DNA of 64,000 nucleotides from Plumapathes pennacea (GCA_964036295.1 OZ038471.1:3780001-3844000); one strand, 5' to 3'. Positions 10,884-25,452 are shown, numbered from the stretch's first letter. Program-made: numbers and translations. Notes: generated by a model not told the origin, from the letters alone.

Positions 10884-10964
10884 GCCTATCCGCAAGTGAA
10901 GCTACTCGCCTCAGTCCTCCAACAGCGCGCATCCACACGTCAGGGCATCCCCTTCCCTCCCCCG
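10884..10964 (+). CDS. candidate cassette exon B (paralogue of exon A)
   Basis: Bounded by ttcatttcag and gtgagtct, 81 nt, open in phase 1 to phase 1. It encodes xLSASEATRLSPPTARIH and then a Gly/Pro/Ser end. It shares the first codons gcctatcc..., the GAAGCT word and flanking intron sequence with exon A. Its Ser/Thr/Pro-rich content suggests an unstructured linker. The parent gene is not identified. Confidence 0.45.
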
Positions 10965-13350
10965 GTGAGTCTGTGTACTGGTTTTAACCAATAATTATGA
11001 ATATTTAAATATTTAAAAATATTCCATGAGGCTAGAAGCATGCAAGAATCTTTTCACACCTCCCTTCTGTATATCATTATTTCGACGTTGTTGTTGCCGA
11101 ATGTCGAAGTATTTGGTACGTTTCGGGTTTATTCTTGCTATTTGTTTCACCAAGAAGATGGGTTAGCTGACCGAACGTGTTCTTTGACTTAAGGGCAAAG
11201 ATAAAGTGCAGGTAGACGGCAACTGAGCAAAACTACACTGTCGAGCATCGATACACGTGGAGACGAGTTGTTTGCCTGGTAAGTTTCGAGTTCACTGCGT
11301 TCGCATTACGTTTAGGGTTTAATCCCAGTCAGTACATGTACATTTAACCCAGCCAAAAGATATTGTTAGCTTACAGAATGCGTTTCTTTTCACACAGAGC
11401 TCAAGCGACGATACGTGGAATGGACAAATGGACTGTTGGAATTGAGTAATGGATGAAACTGGATGGAATGGACAAATGGACTGTTGGAATTGAGAAATGG
11501 AAAAGCGTGGATAGTAACAAGCAATAGTTTCTGCAAGGACACAAGCGCTGGACTACTGCAAAGTAGGGCTTACTATTTTTATTAGTTTGATCAGGTTTAC
11601 GAAGGCTGGTCGGTACCATGCATTTTCGTACTGATAAAATTACTGACTAAATTTGACTTATAATTTACTGTGGACAAGCTTATTGGATTTTATTTTACAA
11701 AACGGAGCTTCGCGTCGTTTCTTTGCTTCAAAAAAATTGCCCATCTCCAAAATAGTTCTTTTATGATGCATGGAACTTATCAGCCTGGTATATTCGTTAC
11801 TGTAATGAGGTGTTTCGACCATTTTTCGGGGTTCGCTTTTTCTTGTGTCAGAAGTATCCTTTCAGTCAGTCCAGATTCAAAAATGGTTTGGCTTAAACGG
11901 ACATTCCTTTAAGTTATTTGAATTAAACATTCAATGTGTTCACCCAAAAAAAAATTGGAAAATTAATGTCGTTATGATTTGCTGGAAATCAGTGCTTCAA
12001 GTCAAGTGTATGTTCTATCGAGGCACCTCATTTCGAAGTTAGTCAAGCTTTACTTTAAATGACTGCAAACCTTCGAGATTCAAATTCAGAATTTACGGTA
12101 TACGCGCTTGTACTCAAAATTAGCTCGTTTTTTTGTACCTATCTGCTATTCTGTTGATGTATTTCATATTCAAATGCAAGCTGAACGAACGGAGTGTTTT
12201 TTTTTTTGTTATCTCGTGCTATTTTCTCTTGCGAAACGAACACAAAACATTCATCTGCTTCTTACCGTGTCCAATTTCGCGTCAACGACACTGCAGTCAT
12301 TTTAGTATGCTTGATCTGTATATGTAATGGGAAATGGTTGTTTCTTTCGAATCACTGAAAATTTAATCGCAAGTTTCAAATGGAACTTTGCGATGCTGAA
12401 ATAGGACCGAGAAAGCTAGGACAAACTTTATCTCGGCAAATTTTCAAATGGAAATTTGCGTTCGAAATAGGAATCTTGCTCAATTGGTTAGTCGCATATT
12501 TCAAATGGAACTTTGTGATGGTCAATTGGAACGTTGTTTTGCTATATGCACAGATTTTCTTTACATTTTGACTTCCGTTTTCAGGCTAAATAACAGCCAT
12601 TTGAACAATTTGGTGCGAAGCTAAAACTTCCATTCTACCTGTATAATTTTCTAGTGATTCAACAACCATATCTCATATTGTGCGTGTTTATTAGAAGCAA
12701 GGGAATACTTTCCTTCTTATTTCAAAAAGGATTTGAAACGGGAGGCTCTGAGAAACGTCTTTCATTTTGGCTCCAATATTCTTGATTTGGCTAAAGACTT
12801 ATGCCAACTTCATGCGCCGAATTTAACGTGAACAGACGCAATGCAAAAGGTTCTTTTGCCTCAATATTGTGCAGTTGAATATCGTAATTTTCATCAACCT
12901 TTTTCCTTCGCGTTATCAGCTTTCCGTTTCTCAGAGCCTCTCCTTCAATTTACTTTACTTAACTACTAGGTTCGCGAAAGGGCTTTGAAGTAGTAATAGT
13001 AATAGTAGTTGTAAGAGTTTAGTAGTGCTCTTGTACTACTAGTACAACTCTATTACTCTTGCTGTTTCAAAGTCCGATCATTAACCTCATTAGGTAAGCA
13101 AAAAAATTTGACTATAACTGGTGCCATCCGCTAACCCCGACCAACCTCCCCTACCGGAAAATTTACTTATATACACTCTGAATGTGACGTCAATAAAGTT
13201 TGAAAAGCATCATGGTCTTATGTCATCTTTAATTATAAAACAGGTTTTGCAGGTTATACTGCATATTACATATTCATGTACATCATATCCCTTCCCCCCC
13301 CCCACAGACATCTTTATTAAGCACATCATTTAACAGAAATATAAAATACA
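10965..13350. other. no supported gene; small repeats
   Basis: A 48-bp tandem duplication sits at 11417-11510 (unit beginning ggaatggacaaatggactg). At 12365-12530 three degenerate copies of a quasi-palindromic word cgcaaatttcaaatggaac occur. 12985-13065 is an (agt/tac)-rich low-complexity tract. Otherwise AT-rich. Confidence 0.45.
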
Positions 13351-13571
13351 CGCGTCAAACTGGAAGTCCTTCACTAAAAAACTAAAGGCTACAAACATTT
13401 CAAAATACACCGACTACGCTTTTAGAGCCTTCGCGAAAGAAAACAGACACCGATTGCCTGCATCAAACTAGGAGTCCTCCAATAAAAAGCTAAAGGCTAC
13501 AAATATTTCAAAATATACCGACTACGCTTTTAGAGCCTCTGCGAAAGAAAACAGACACCGATTGCCTGCAT
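13351..13571 (+). repeat. tandem duplication, ~109 bp x 2
   Basis: Two adjacent copies, starting at about 13354 and 13462, share ctaaaggctacaaa, tttcaaaata, accgactacgcttttagagc and cagacaccgattgcctgcat with few differences. Confidence 0.85.
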
Positions 13572-16029
13572 CAGTTGCTCTGTGCAATAATCCCCGCCAT
13601 ATAAAGTTCAAGAAGCGCGCGCGCCAAATGTATGGTGTATATATGAAATGATGCATCCAATACATCACAAGTAAAGATAAGTCATGCCTCAATAAAATTT
13701 GGTGCGGAATTGCTGTTCAATTCCCGCTGTTATAATTCTCCAAATCTCTCCCGAAAATGCAAGCAGTCAATTTATTTCCCTCGACAGTGAAAGCAAATAT
13801 ATTTGAGGCATGAGAACTTTTACATGTGACGCACCCACAAAGGGACACACAGACAATAATCGAAAGAAGAATACAAGTAGGTGCTTAGTTGAAGGGATCG
13901 TCTCATAAACTAGGATGGAGGAAGAGAAATGCGCACTGCTCGCAAATGAAAATGAATAATATATTTGAAATTGCCCAACAAGAAAGTGAGTAAATCAGTA
14001 AAATTAGTTTTTGCAACAGCGACGTATAGACATTCTCCTGAAATTGAACCGCGTTAGCTTCGTGAAGCATCAGTTAATTCAAAACACGGCGTCAAGAACT
14101 AAAATTTAACAAGAGTACTCGTTAAAGAATAAAAATATGACATCGCGATTTTCTGCAACCGAGGTTAGATGAAAAATTGTGCGACGAAAATCAAAACGAC
14201 TTCAAATCCAATCAACGCGAAAAGAAAGCGCGTGATTCTCTTCCAACCATCCCAACTTAACAGAACCACAAACTAAACAGTTCTAACTCAAGCAATGCAC
14301 AAACCTAAACCGGCTGGTACACCTGAAAATTCGAAGAAAAAGCCTCGACGAACTTCGGAAACATTTTAGTCAGGCCACCAAAGTTGGCAGTTAATGAATA
14401 GAGAAGACACAAGCTATTGAAAACTTTCAGCGTAAAATTGTTCCTTTTTGATTACGCAAAGTTCAATTCGAGTTTTCAGATCGTACCAGATAAAAATATG
14501 CCCTTCAGAAATATAAACAGCACGAAACAACTGGCTATAAAACTTGCCCAAACAGAATTCCACAATTGTAATATTTCTGCCGCTAAAAAAATTACTCAGA
14601 TCAAAATTCTTGTAAAAACAACTTAATAAAATTCTTGTGCAAAAAAAAGTGTAGACTTTGGATTTCTGAAGGGTATATAACTAGCAGCATCAGCAGAAAA
14701 AAAAAACAAAACAAAAAAAAACAACAACAACAACAACAACAACACAACAACTTGAGGTGTTCCAAAGAAATCTATTAGATAATCACGGTTTACTCGTCAA
14801 GTCGGAAGAAACTGATGTACCCGAATTTGAAGCGACAAGAGAAATATTGTACATAACTTAGTTTGCAAACATGAACGCGAGGGCAACTAAAAACAGTTTC
14901 GAAGACGAAAATGATCTACGCACTTCACAGAAGGCACGAGAAAAAAAATGTGACAACAAAAGCCGTATTACAAGAGATGAGCGGTTTTTATACCGTCGAA
15001 AAAGAGAACGATAAATTTGCAAGCAGAAACAAGAATACCGTAAAATCAGTGTCTGCGTAATCACAACTTCGTAAGAGAACAAAACATTTCGCGCAAAAAC
15101 AACCGCCAATCGTTCACGTTTTCAGGAAAAAAGGAGTCAGTTGACAAGAAAAGAACACGCGGACAAAACAAGCATTCTTTGTAAATCAAATTGACTAGAC
15201 GTCATTGTTTTAGCAGCCAATCGATATCTGTTATTTGCATAATTTATCATTTTATATTTTTCTCCATATTAATTTGGATACCGGACCTGGAAATTTTGGC
15301 ATTTTCTTAAAGGTCAAATACAGCCATTCAGTGAAATAACCACTTGCAATAAAATGCTGTTCACACGTATGCGACAGATATAAAATCAGGATTTTGCCCG
15401 AAGTATAGTAGTACAGTAAAACAAATTCAAAAAGTGCCCTCGCGTTTAAAATCGTTCTTGTTCGTGAAGTTTAGTAAAGGAAAGTTTTGGAGCGAATTTA
15501 ACTGTCTAAAAACGTTTGGAACACCTCTTTCAAAAAAAAAAATATATGACATCATACACCATACATGTCATGCGACTGTAGAATATGAGAATATCATTAA
15601 CGTATTGGAGCTTACGGTCTGCTGTTGTAAAATACATTTCTTTAGTCGTCTTCCAGTTTGAAGCCATAATCCTCTAGCCAAATATTCCTTATAAACTTTG
15701 AGTCAAGTCCATATGCAATGCTTCTTTTTCACTCCATGTCCTGAAAGCCACGTGGCGCCGTGAACGCACTCTGCGAGAAAAGATAGCAATGTATTAAATA
15801 ACCTGGAATGTTTCACACAATACATCCAGAAACTAATCGTAAGTTCGTTTCGTTTCGTCAGTTCGTATGCCGAAAGTTTCAATTTGGTGAAACTCACCAG
15901 AAAGTCTAACTTTGCTTGCTCCGCGCCATTTTAGGTCTCACCCACGAAACACATCCTTCTTCGTCGGAGTCTTCTCACAAATGGCTGCTGTGCACGATGG
16001 AATGAAACGTGTGAAAAATGTGGTCATGC
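13572..16029. other. no supported gene
   Basis: AT-rich DNA with an (ACA)n microsatellite at 14722-14752 following an A-rich tract. Short open stretches exist on both strands, but none has family similarity or a consistent splice context. Confidence 0.4.
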
Positions 16030-16480
16030 CGGTTTTGGCACGCTTATCATATGGCATAGCCTTAGTATTTTGATGAAATACGGTCAATTTTCGACCGACT
16101 CAGAATCGCATGAAACTTTCAGGAAACGTTCCTGGTACTATGCCGACGGTTGTTATACAATTTTTGTAAAAATGTATCCAGCGGGTCGTGAGATATTAAA
16201 GCAAATTACAGCAAATCATCGACTAATTAAAAACATCTTAAAATCATCACACCTTTCAAAGTTTGAAGCGCTTTTGCTGCTTTATCTCGCCAACGGATGA
16301 AGATAAATCAAGCATATGTATTGCAAAAACTCTTCTTATAGTCCCAGCAAGGTTTCCAAAAAGTTTCAAGAGATTTAAATTTTTGGCCAAAATCGGCTAA
16401 TTTTGAGGGGCTAGCGCTTTAGTATTTTGTTGAAGTATGGTCATTTTTCGACCTCCTTAGAATCACATGAAACTTCCATG
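16030..16480 (-). repeat. inverted, degenerate flank of the 334-bp satellite
   Basis: Reads as the reverse complement of the array monomer: cgaccgactcagaatcgcatgaaactttcaggaaacgttcctg and ctcgccaacggatgaagata here correspond to forward words cagcttaac..., cttcatccgttggcgag and cctgaaagtttcatgcgatt in the array. Orientation flips to forward at about 16485. Confidence 0.75.
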
Positions 16481-16484
16481 GTTT

Positions 16485-19400
16485 TTTCTCAAAAATTGAA
16501 AACGCCTGAAACTTTCAGAAAACCTTCTTTGGACTAAAACAAAACTTTCTGCAATACATTTGCCTTATCTATCTTCATCCGTTGGCGAGATATAGCAGCT
16601 TAAATGTGGCTCCTTTGCTCGAAAGGTGTGATGTTTTAACTAGTGCATGATTTGCTGTGATTTGCTCTAATTTCTCACGACGCGAGGCCTAAAAATTTAC
16701 AAAAACTATGCAAAAACCGTCGGCATAGTCCCAGGAACGTTTCCTGAAAGTTTCATGCGATTCTGAGATGGTCGAAAAATGTTGGAATTTTCACAAAATA
16801 CTAAGGCTATAGCACAGGGTTTTTTGCCGATTTTGCCCAAAAATTCAAATCTCTTGAAACTTTCAGGAAACCTTCTTTGGACTATTACAAAACTTTTTGC
16901 AATACATCTTCCTTATCTATCTTCATCCGTTGGCGAAATATAGCAGCTTAACTCGAAAGGTGTGATGAATTAATTAGTGCATGATTTGCTGTAATTTGCT
17001 CTAATTTCTCACGACGCGCGGCCTAAAAGTTTACAAAAACTATGCAAAAACCGTCGGCATAGTCCCAGGAACGTTTCCTGAAAGTTTCATGCGATTCTGA
17101 GATGGTCGAAAAATGTTGGAATTTTCACAAAATACTAAGGCTATAGCACAGGGTTTTTTGCCGATTTTGCCCAAAAATTCAAAACTCTTGAAACTTTCAG
17201 GAAACCTTCCTTGGACTATTACAAGACTTTTTGCAATACATCTTCCTTATCTATCTTCATCCGTTGTCGAGATATAGCAGCTTAACTGGAAAGGTGTGAT
17301 GAATTAATTAGTGCATGATTTGCTCTAATTTGCTCTAATTTCTCACGTCGAGCGGCCTAAAAGTTTACAAAAACTATGCAAAAACCGTCGGCATAGTCCC
17401 AGGAACGTATCCTGAAAGTTTCATGCGATTCTGAGATGGTCGAAAAATGTTGGAATTTTCACAAAATACTAAGGCTATAGCACAGGGTTTTTTTGCCGAT
17501 TTTGCTCAAAAATTCAAATCTCTTGAAACTTTCAGGAAACCTTCTTTGGACTATTACAAAACTTTTTGCAATACATCTTCCTTATCTATCTTTATCCGTT
17601 GGCGAGATATAGCAGCTTAACTCGAAAGGTGTGATGAATTAATTAGTGCATGATTTGCTGTAATTTGCTGTAATTTCTCACGACGCGCGGCCTAAAAGTT
17701 TACAAAAACTATGCAAAAACCGTCGGAATAGTCCCAGGAACGTTTCCTGAAAGTTTCATGCGATTCTGAGATGGTCGAAAAATGTTGGAATTTTCACAAA
17801 ATACTAAGGCTATAGCACAGGGTTTTTTGCCGATTTTGCCCAAAAATTCAAAACTCTTGAAACTTTCAGGAAACCTTCTTTGGACTATTACAAAACTTTT
17901 TGCAATACATCTTCCTTATCTATCTTCATCCGTTGGCGAGATATAGCAGCTTAACTCGAAAGGTGTGATGAATTAATTAGTGCATGATTTGCTGTAATTT
18001 GCTCTAATTTCTCACGACGCGCGGCCTAAAAGTTTACAAAAACTATGCAAAAACCGTCGGCATAGTCCCAGGAACGTATTCTGAAAGTTTCATGCGATTC
18101 TGAGATGGTCGAAAAATGTTGGAATTTTCACAAAATACTAAGGCTATAGCACAGGGTTTTTTGCCGATTTTGCCCAAAATTTCAAAACTCTTGAAACTTT
18201 CAGGAAACCTTCCTTGGACTATTACAAGACTTTTTGCAATACATCTTCCTTATCTATCTTCATCCGTTGTCGAGATATAGCAGCTTAACTTGAAAGGTGT
18301 GATGAATTAATTAGTGCATGATTTGCTGTAATTTGCTCTAATTTCTCACGTCGAGCGGCCTAAAAGTTTACAAAAACTATGCAAAAACCGTCGGCATAGT
18401 CCCAGGAACGTATCCTGAAAGTTTCATGCGATTCTGAGATGGTCGAAAAATGTTGGAATTTTCACAAAATACTAAGGCTATAGCACAGGGTTTTTTTGCC
18501 GATTTTGCCCAAAAGTTGAAATCTCTTGAAACTTTCAGGAAACCTTCTTTGGACTATTACAAAACTTTTTGCAATACATCTTCCTTATCTATTTTCATCC
18601 ATTGGCGAGATATAGCAGCTTAACTCGAAAGGTGTGATGAATTAATTAGTGCATGATTTGCTGTAATTTACTCTAATTTCTCACGACGCGCGTCCTAAAA
18701 GTTTACAAAAACTATGCAAAAACCGTCGGCATAGTCCCAGGAACGTATCCTGAAAGTTTCATGCGATTCTGAGATGGTCGAAAAATGTTGGAATTTTGAC
18801 AAAATACTAAGGCTATAGCACAGGGTTTTTTGCCGATTTTGCCCAAAAATTCAAAACTCTTGAAACTTTCAGGAAACCTTCCTTGGACTATTACAAGACT
18901 TTTTGCAATACATCTTCCTTATCTATCTTCATCCGTTGGCGAGATATAGCAGCTTAACTCGAAAGGTGTGATGAATTAATTAGTGCATGATTTGCTGTAA
19001 TTTGCTCTAATTTCTCACGACGCGCGGCCTAAAAGTTTACAAAAACTATGCAAAAACCGTCGGCATAGTCCCAGGAACGTTTCCTGAAAGTTTCATGCGA
19101 TTCTGAGATGGTCGAAAAATGTTGGAATTTTCACAAAATACTAAGGCTATAGCACAGGGTTTTTTGCCGATTTTGCTCAAAAATTCAAAAGTCTTGAAAC
19201 TTTCAGGAAACCTTCCTTGGACTATTACAAGACTTTTTGCAATACATCTTCCTTATCTATCTTCATCCGTTGGCGAGATATAGCAGCTTAACTCGAAAGG
19301 TGTGATGAATTAATTAGTGCATGATTTGCTGTAATTTACTCTAATTTCTCACGACGCGCGGCCTAAAAGTTTACAAAAACTATGCAAAAACCGTCGGCAT

Positions 19401-22400
19401 AGTCCCAGGAACGTATCCTGAAAGTTTCATGCGATTCTGAGATGGTCGAAAAATGTTGGAATTTTCACAAAATACTAATGCTATAGCACAGGGTTTTTTG
19501 CCGATTTTGCCCAAAAGTTGAAATCTCTTGAAACTTTCAGGAAACCTTCTTTGGACTATTACAAAACTTTTTGCAATACATCTTCCTTATCTATTTTCAT
19601 CCATTGGCGAGATATAGCAGCTTAACTCGAAAGGTGTGATGAATTAATTAGTGCATGATTTGCTGTAATTTACTCTAATTTCTCACGACGCGCGGCCTAA
19701 AAGTTTACAAAAACTATGCAAAAACCGTCGGCATAGTCCCAGGAACGTATCCTGAAAGTTTCATGCGATTCTGAGATGGTCGAAAAATGTTGGAATTTTC
19801 ACAAAATACTAAGGCTATAGCACAGGGTTTTTTGCCGATTTTGCCCAAAAATTCAAATCTCTTGAAACTTTCAGGAAACCTTCCTTGGACTATTACAAGA
19901 CTTTTTGCAATACATCTTCCTTATCTATCTTCATCCGTTGGCGAGATATAGCAGCTTAACTCGAAAGGTGTGATGAATTAATTAGTGCATGATTTGCTCT
20001 AATTTGCTCTAATTTCTCACGACGCGCGGCCTAAAAGTTTACAAAAACTATGCAAAAACCGTCGGCATAGTCCCAGGAACGTTTCCTGAAAGTTTCATGC
20101 GATTCTGAGATGGTCGAAAAATGTTGGAATTTTCACAAAATACTAAGGCTATAGCACAGGGTTTTTTGCCGATTTTGCCCAAAAATTCAAAACTCTTGAA
20201 ACTTTCAGGAAACCTTCCTTGGACTATTACAAGACTTTTTGCAATACATCTTCCTTATCTATCTTCATCCGTTCGCGAGATATAGCAGCTTAACTCGAAA
20301 GGTGTGATGAATTAATTAGTGCATGATTTGCTGTAAATTACTCTAATTTCTCACGACGCGCGGCCTAAAAGTTTACAAAAACTATGCAAAAACCGTCGGC
20401 ATAGTCCCAGGAACGTATCCTGAAAGTTTCATGCGATTCTGAGATGGTCGAAAAATGTTGGAATTTTCACAAAATACTAAGGCTATAGCACAGGGTTTTT
20501 TGCCGATTTTGCTCAAAAATTCAAAAGTCTTGAAACTTTCAAGAAACCTTCCTTGGACTATTACAAGACTTTTTGCAATACATCTTCCTTATCTATCTTC
20601 ATCCGTTCGCGAGATATAGCAGCTTAACTCGAAAGGTGTGATGAATTAATTAGTGCATGATTTGCTGTAATTTACTCTAATTTCTCACGACGCGCGGCCT
20701 AAAAGTTTACAAAAACTATGCAAAAACCGTCGGCATAGTCCCAGGAACGTATCCTGAAAGTTTCATGCGATTCTGAGATGGTCGAGAAATGTTGGAATTT
20801 TCACAAAATACTAATGCTATAGCACAGGGTTTTTTGCCGATTTTGCCCAAAAGTTGAAATCTCTTGAAACTTTCAGGAAACCTTCTTTGGACTATTACAA
20901 AACTTTTTGCAATACATCTTCCTTATCTATTTTCATCCATTGGCGAGATATAGCAGCTTAACTCGAAAGGTGTGATGAATTAATTAGTGCATGATTTGCT
21001 GTAATTTACTCTAATTTCTCACGACGCGCGGCCTAAAAGTTTACAAAAACTATGCAAAAACCGTCGGCATAGTCCCAGGAACGTATCCTGAAAGTTTCAT
21101 GCGATTCTGAGATGGTCGAAAAATGTTGGAATTTTGACAAAATACTAAGGCTATAGCACAGGGTTTTTTGCCGATTTTGCCCAAAAATTCAAAACTCTTG
21201 AAACTTTCAGGAAACCTTCCTTGGACTATTACAAGACTTTTTGCAATACATCTTCCTTATCTATCTTCATCCGTTGGCGAGATATAGCAGCTTAACTCGA
21301 AAGGTGTGATGAATTAATTAGTGCATGATTTGCTGTAATTTGCTCTAATTTCTCACGACGCGAGGCCTAAAAGTTTACAAAAACTATGCAAAAACCGTCG
21401 GCATAGTCCCAGGAACGTTTCCTGAAAGTTTCATGCGATTCTGAGATGGTCGAAAAATGTTGGAATTTTCACAAAATACTAAGGCTATAGCACAGGGTTT
21501 TTTGCCGATTTTGCCCAAAAATTCAAAACTCTTGAAACTTTCAGGAAACCTTCCTTGGACTATTACAAGACTTTTTGCAATACATCTTCCTTATCTATCT
21601 TCATCCGTTCGCGAGATATAGCAGCTTAACTCGAAAGGTGTGATGAATTAATTAGTGCATGATTTGCTGTAATTTGCTCTAATTTCTCACGACGCGAGGC
21701 CTAAAAGTTTACAAAAACTATGCAAAAACCGTCGGCATAGTCCCAGGAACGTTTCCTGAAAGTTTCATGCGATTCTGAGATGGTCGAAAAATGTTGGAAT
21801 TTTCACAAAATACTAAGGCTATAGCACAGGGTTTTTTGCCGATTTTGCCCAAAAATTCAAAACTCTCGAAACTTTCAGGAAACCTTCCTTGGACTATTAC
21901 AAGACTTTTTGCAATACATCTTCCTTATCTATCTTCATCCGTTGGCGAGATATAGCAGCTTAACTCGAAAGGTGTGATGAATTAATTAGTGCATGATTTG
22001 CTGTAATTTACTCTAATTTCTCACGACGCGCGGCCTAAAAGTTTACAAAAACTATGCAAAAACCGTCGGCATAGTCCCAGGAACGTATCCTGAAAGTTTC
22101 ATGCGATTCTGAGATGGTCGAAAAATGTTGGAATTTTCACAAAATACTAAGGCTATAGCACAGGGTTTTTTTGCCGATTTTGCCCAAAAGTTGAAATCTC
22201 TTGAAACTTTCAGGAAACCTTCTTTGGACTATTACAAAACTTTTTGCAATACATCTTCCTTATCTATCTTCATCCATTGGCGAGATATAGCAGCTTAACT
22301 CGAAAGGTGTGATGAATTAATTAGTGCATGATTTGCTGTAATTTACTCTAATTTCTCACGACGCGCGGCCTAAAAGTTTACAAAAACTATGCAAAAACCG

Positions 22401-25040
22401 TCGGCATAGTCCCAGGAACGTATCCTGAAAGTTTCATGCGATTCTGAGATGGTCGAAAAATGTTGGAATTTTCACAAAATACTAAGGCTATAGCACAAGG
22501 TTTTTTGCCGATTTTGCCCAAAAGTTGAAATCTCTTGAAACTTTCAGGAAACCTTCTTTGGACTATTACAAAACTTTTTGCAATGCATCTTCCTTATCTA
22601 TCTTCATCCGTTGGCGAGATATAGCAGCTTAACTCGAAAGGTGTGATGAATTAATTAGTGCATGATTTGCTGTAATTTGCTCTAATTTCTCACGACGCGC
22701 GGCCTAAAAGTTTACAAAAACTATGCAAAAACCGTCGGCATAGTCCCAGGAACGTATCCTGAAAGTTTCATGCGATTCTGAGATGGTCGAAAAATGTTGG
22801 AATTTTCACAAAATACTAAGGCTATAGCACAGGGTTTTTTGCCGATTTTGCCCAAAAATTCAAAACTCTTGAAACTTTCAGGAAACCTTCCTTGGACTAT
22901 TACAAGACTTTTTGCAATACATCTTCCTTATCTATCTTCATCCGTTGGCGAGATATAGCAGCTTAACTCGAAAGGTGTGATGAATTAATTAGTGCATGAT
23001 TTGCTGTAATTTACTCTAATTTCTCACGACGCGCGGCCTAAAAGTTTACAAAAACTATGCAAAAACCGTCGGCATAGTCCCAGGAACGTATCCTGAAAGT
23101 TTCATGCGATTCTGAGATGGTCGAAAAATGTTGGAATTTTCACAAAATACTAAGGCTATAGCACAGGGTTTTTTTGCCGATTTTGCCCAAAAGTTGAAAT
23201 CTCTTGAAACTTTCAGGAAACCTTCTTTGGACTATTACAAAACTTTTTGCAATACATCTTCCTTATCTATCTTCATCCATTGGCGAGATATAGCAGCTTA
23301 ACTCGAAAGGTGTGATGAATTAATTAGTGCATGATTTGCTGTAATTTACTCTAATTTCTCACGACGCGCGGCCTAAAAGTTTACAAAAACTATGCAAAAA
23401 CCGTCGGCATAGTCCCAGGAACGTATCCTGAAAGTTTCATGCGATTCTGAGATGGTCGAAAAATGTTGGAATTTTCACAAAATACTAAGGCTATAGCACA
23501 GGGTTTTTTGCCGATTTTGCCCAAAAGTTGAAATCTCTTGAAACTTTCAGGAAACCTTCTTTGGACTATTACAAAACTTTTTGCAATACATCTTCCTGAT
23601 CTATCTTCATCCGTTGGCGAGATATAGCAGCTTAACTCGAAAGGTGTGATGAATTAATTAGTGCATGATTTGCTGTAATTTGCTCTAATTTCTCACGACG
23701 CGCGGCCTAAAAGTTTACAAAAACTATGCAAAAACCGTCGGCATAGTCCCAGGAACGTATCCTGAAAGTTTCATGCGATTCTGAGATGGTCGAAAAATGT
23801 TGGAATTTTCACAAAATACTAAGGCTATAGCACAGGGTTTTTTGCCGATTTTGCCCAAAAGTTGAAATCTCTTGAAACTTTCAGGAAATTTTCTTTGGAC
23901 TATTACAAGACTTTTTGCAATACATCTTCCTTATCTATCTTCATCCATTGGCGAGATATAGCAGCTTAACTCGAAAGGTGTGATAAATTAATTAGTGCAT
24001 GATTTGCTGTAATTTGCTCTAATTTCTCACGACGCGCGGCCTAAAAGTTTACAAAAACTATGCAAAAACCGTCGGCATAGTCCCAGGAACGTTTCCTGAA
24101 AGTTTCATGCGATTCTGAGATGGTCGAAAAATGTTGGAATTTTCACAAAATACTAAGGCTATAGCACAGGGTTTTTTTTTGCCGATTTTGCCCAAAAATT
24201 CAAAACTCTTGAAACTTTCAGGAAACCTTCCTTGGACTATTATAAGACTTTTTGCAATACATCTTCCTTATCTATCTTCATCCGTTGGCGAGATATAGCA
24301 GCTTAACTCGAAAGGTGTGATGAATTAATTAGTGCATGATTTGCTGTAATTTGCTCTAATTTCTCACGACGCGCGGCCTAAAAGTTTACAAAAACTATGC
24401 AAAAACCGTCGCCATAGTCCCAGGAACGTTTCTTGAAAGTTTCATGCGATTCTGAGATGGTCGAAAAATGTTGGAATTTTCACAAAATACTAGGGCTATA
24501 GCACAGGGTTTTTTGCCGATGTTGCCCAAAAATTGAAATCTCTTGAAACTTTCAGGAAACCTTCTTTGGACTATTACAAGACTTTTTGCAATACATCTTC
24601 CTTATCTATCTTCATCCATTGGCGAGATATAGCAGCTTAACTCGAAAGGTGTGATGAATTAATTAGTGCATGATTTGCTGTAATTTGCTCTAATTTCTCA
24701 CGACGCGCGGCCTAAAAGTTTACAAAAACTATGCAAAAACCGTCGGCATAGTCCCAAGAACGTTTCCTGAAAGTTTCATGCGATTCTGAGATGGTCGAAA
24801 AATGTTGGAATTTTGACAATATACTTAAGGTTATAGCACAGGGTTTTTTTCTCAAAAATTGAAACCTCTTGAAAGTTTCAGGAAATCTTCTTTGGACTAA
24901 AGCAAGACTTTTTGAAAAACATTTGCCCTATCTATCTTCTTCCTTTGGCGAGATATAGCGCTTGGTGCGATGTTTTAATTAGTGCATGATTTGTTCTAAT
25001 TTGCTCAAATTTCTCACGACGCGCGGGCTAAAAGTTTACA
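16485..25040 (+). repeat. satellite array, ~334-bp monomer, about 25 copies
   Basis: A head-to-tail array. The anchor aaggtgtgatgaattaatta recurs at 16957, 17291, 17626, 17960 and so on, giving a period of 334-335. Monomers fall into two main classes: ttctttgg with acaaaac, and ttccttgg with acaagac, with mixed ones. Recurring class orders show higher-order duplication. The first and last monomers are the most divergent. There is no open reading frame above background. Confidence 0.95.
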
Positions 25041-25149
25041 ACAAGTTTTGTCGCGTGAAAACGCGACAGATGCTGGGATTCAAGTTTGGTGTTGCAAGTG
25101 TCCGCATGCACCATAAGAATTGTTGAATAAGCAATCTCTGGATTGGTGC

Positions 25150-25345
25150 GAGCTCCCAAGAGAGATCAACTTCAGTTTTCTCTGTCAATTGCTCACCCGA
25201 AAAAATATTATACAGTATGGGGAACTCTGCTTTTGATTTACTCAAATGAACCGGATTAAACTATAAGTTATAATTACAACACTTGTGATTTGCTTCAAAA
25301 GGAGGAGAGAATCTACATTTTGAGTTTGGGAGTAATTGCGTGACT
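25150..25345 (+). repeat. MITE copy, TTAACCC family
   Basis: From gagctcccaagagagatcaactt through tatggggaactctgcttt to gagtttgggagtaat. It directly abuts the right edge of the 334-bp array. Divergent. Confidence 0.65.
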
Positions 25346-25452
25346 TATCTCATTTTTATGCATAAATGTTTTGACAGTTTGACTTCGAACATTTGTTTCT
25401 AATCACAGGCCACGATTAATCTAGTTCAATAACTGGTGGCTTCATTACTTAC

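Noticed and set aside
16070-16300. 76-codon frame in the satellite's inverted edge
   Set aside because: The sequence is a degenerate reverse-oriented satellite monomer. The frame is not kept in other monomers.
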